DNA from: GAS188 sp044445965
GTDB lineage: Bacteria > Pseudomonadota > Alphaproteobacteria > Rhizobiales > Beijerinckiaceae
Length of the DNA: 6,853 nucleotides
NCBI GenBank assembly: GCA_044445965.1
Contig: JBIOEJ010000209.1
Location: forward strand, 1-6,853
Direction of reading: 5' to 3'
The translations under genes were made by a program, and so were the position numbers. Below are positions 5,713 to 6,853 of this stretch, piece after piece (positions within the stretch are counted from its first letter, which is position 1; each line of letters begins with the position of its first letter). The notes under the pieces were generated by a model. That model was not told the DNA's origin. It did no database searches and saw only the letters and a list, made by a program, of their open reading frames with translations.

Positions 5713-6709
5713 GACGCCGATCCTCGCCGTCCAGGGCCTGAAGACCTACTACCACCAGGATGAGGGGGTGGTGCGCGCGGTCGACGGCGCGAGCTTCGCG
5801 CTCTATCCCGGCCGCACCCTCGGTATCGTCGGCGAAAGCGGCTGCGGCAAGAGCGTCAGCGCCCGCTCCGTCCTGCGGATCGTCGAGCGGCCGGGCCGCA
5901 TCGAGGCCGGCAGCATCGTGCTGCAACGCGCCGGCGGTGCGGTCGACCTCGCCAAGCTCGATCCGCAGGGACGCGAGATGCGCGCCATCCGCGGCGCGGA
6001 GATCGCCCTCATCTTCCAGGAGCCGATGACCTCGCTCAGCGCCTACTACACGGTCGGCAACCAGATCGTCGAGATCCTCCGCTTGCACAAGCGACTCGAC
6101 AAGGGGGCGGCGCATAAGCGCGCCATCGAGCTGCTCGCGATGGTCGGCATCCCGCGCCCGGAGCGGCGGGTCGGCGAATATCCCTTCCAGCTCTCGGGCG
6201 GCCTGCGCCAGCGCGTGATGATCGCGATGGCGCTCGCGGCGGAGCCACGCATCCTCATCGCCGACGAGCCGACGACGGCGCTCGACGTCACCACGCAGGC
6301 GCAGATCCTCGATCTTTTGCGCGGCCTGCAGAAGCAACGCGGACTCGCCATCATTCTCATCACCCACGACATGGGCGTCATCGCCGAGATGGCCGACGAT
6401 GTCGTCGTCATGTATCTCGGCCGCGCCGTCGAGCGCGGCCCCGTCGACGCGATCTTCCATGCGCCGCGGCATCCTTATACCAGGGCGCTGCTGCGCTCGA
6501 TCCCGAGCATCCGCGCCCGTCCGCGCGACAGGCTGGCGACGATCAGCGGCTCGATCCCGCATCCCTATGACCGGCCGACGGGCTGCCCCTATCATCCACG
6601 CTGCACCGACTTCATGCCCGGACGATGCGACATGGCGATGCCCGAGATGCGACCGGCAGGCGCCGATCGCGAAGTCAGCTGCTTCCTCTACGAGCAGCCA
6701 AGCGCATGA
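5705..6709 (+). CDS. ABC transporter ATP-binding protein, DppD/OppD type
   Basis: This 334-residue cytoplasmic ATPase powers uptake through the two permeases. The motifs are complete and in order: Walker A GESGCGKS (43-50), Q-loop FQEPMTSL (104-111, Gln105), signature LSGGLRQR (163-170), Walker B ILIADEPT (183-190, Asp187 and catalytic Glu188), D-loop TALD (191-194) and H-loop His221 in THDMGV. The signature has Leu167 where LSGGM or LSGGQ is more usual, a mild and probably tolerated change. The C-terminal oligopeptide/dipeptide extension (oligo_HPY) contains HPYTRALLRSIP (256-267) and PTGCPYHPRC, with cysteines at 294, 300, 308 and 326. The gene lacks its own clear ribosome binding site. Its start overlaps the preceding stop by 8 bases (ATGGCTGA), so it is probably translated by coupling. 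The length is normal for the family (about 320-340). Confidence 0.95.
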   Translation: MAETPILAVQGLKTYYHQDEGVVRAVDGASFALYPGRTLGIVGESGCGKSVSARSVLRIVERPGRIEAGSIVLQRAGGAVDLAKLDPQGREMRAIRGAEIALIFQEPMTSLSAYYTVGNQIVEILRLHKRLDKGAAHKRAIELLAMVGIPRPERRVGEYPFQLSGGLRQRVMIAMALAAEPRILIADEPTTALDVTTQAQILDLLRGLQKQRGLAIILITHDMGVIAEMADDVVVMYLGRAVERGPVDAIFHAPRHPYTRALLRSIPSIRARPRDRLATISGSIPHPYDRPTGCPYHPRCTDFMPGRCDMAMPEMRPAGADREVSCFLYEQPSA

Positions 6710-6853
6710 CCATTCTCGAAGTCGTCGAGCTGCGCAAGCTGTTCCCGATCCGCAAGGGTCTGCTGCGCCGCGTCGTCGGCCAGGTGCGCGCCGTCGACGG
6801 CGTCAGCTTCCACATCGGGAAGGGCGAGACGCTGTCGCTGGTGGGCGAGAGCG
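6706..6853 (+). CDS. ABC transporter ATP-binding protein, DppF/OppF type (3' end outside window)
   Basis: The ATG overlaps the TGA of the preceding ATPase gene in the classical ATGA arrangement, so the two ATPases are translationally coupled. The 49 visible residues start MTILEVVELRKLFPIRKG. They continue through a loop (LLRRVVGQVRAVDGVSFHI) with the V-x-A-VDGVSF strand that precedes Walker A in OppF-type subunits, and stop at SLVGES, the beginning of Walker A. The 'LRKLFP' start and the Leu-Leu-Arg-Arg loop distinguish it from the DppD-type gene upstream. It would form the ATPase heterodimer with that product. Intactness cannot be judged because about 85% of the gene lies outside the window. 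Confidence 0.88.
   Translation, partial: MTILEVVELRKLFPIRKGLLRRVVGQVRAVDGVSFHIGKGETLSLVGES

Noticed and set aside
1..6853. CRISPR arrays, tRNA or rRNA genes, riboswitches, phage genes or a new defence system
   Set aside because: I saw no regularly spaced direct repeats, no RNA gene signatures and no nuclease, reverse transcriptase or other effector domain. The only defence-like element is the broken toxin-antitoxin pair.

Overview
The window is GC-rich DNA. The codon use, the -GAAAGCGGG- REP-type repeat and the gene families suggest an alphaproteobacterium, probably Hyphomicrobiales (Rhizobiales). No marker gene is present, so I cannot name the genus. No feature looks like a new biological system. 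The window joins a decayed accessory patch to an ordinary peptide/opine-type ABC importer operon.

Left part (1-about 1220), a mosaic of remnants. It opens with the last 31 codons of an IS110-superfamily transposase (2-97, +), followed by a perfect 16-bp palindrome (131-146) and a small doubtful membrane-protein ORF (125-349, +). On the minus strand lies the 3' third of a NitT/TauT-type (SsuC/TauC-like) ABC permease (371-640), broken by at least three frame changes, with its old stop codon still readable at 371-373. Next, also on the minus strand, is a HigBA2-like toxin-antitoxin pair. The antitoxin (729-1019) is intact. The toxin (1020-about 1217) keeps only its C-terminal half, and no stop codon separates it from the antitoxin.

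Right part (1353-6853, all +), an oligopeptide-family ABC importer operon in the order substrate-binding protein (1353-3395), DppB-type permease (3558-4550), DppC-type permease (4564-5712), DppD/OppD-type ATPase (5705-6709) and DppF/OppF-type ATPase (6706 onward, cut by the window edge inside Walker A). The first gene has a strong Shine-Dalgarno sequence. The last three genes overlap or nearly touch, which indicates translational coupling. A REP-like inverted repeat (3473-3552) sits between the binding-protein gene and the first permease gene and reaches into that permease's ribosome binding site. It may therefore set the usual excess of binding protein over membrane components.

Together the operon would make a periplasmic binding protein that delivers a solute (peptide, opine, glycoside or similar; the sequence does not say which) to a two-permease channel driven by two ATPases. 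The long binding protein (680 aa) and the long second permease (382 aa, with a large periplasmic insert) fit the subgroup with oversized binding proteins better than classical DppABCDF.
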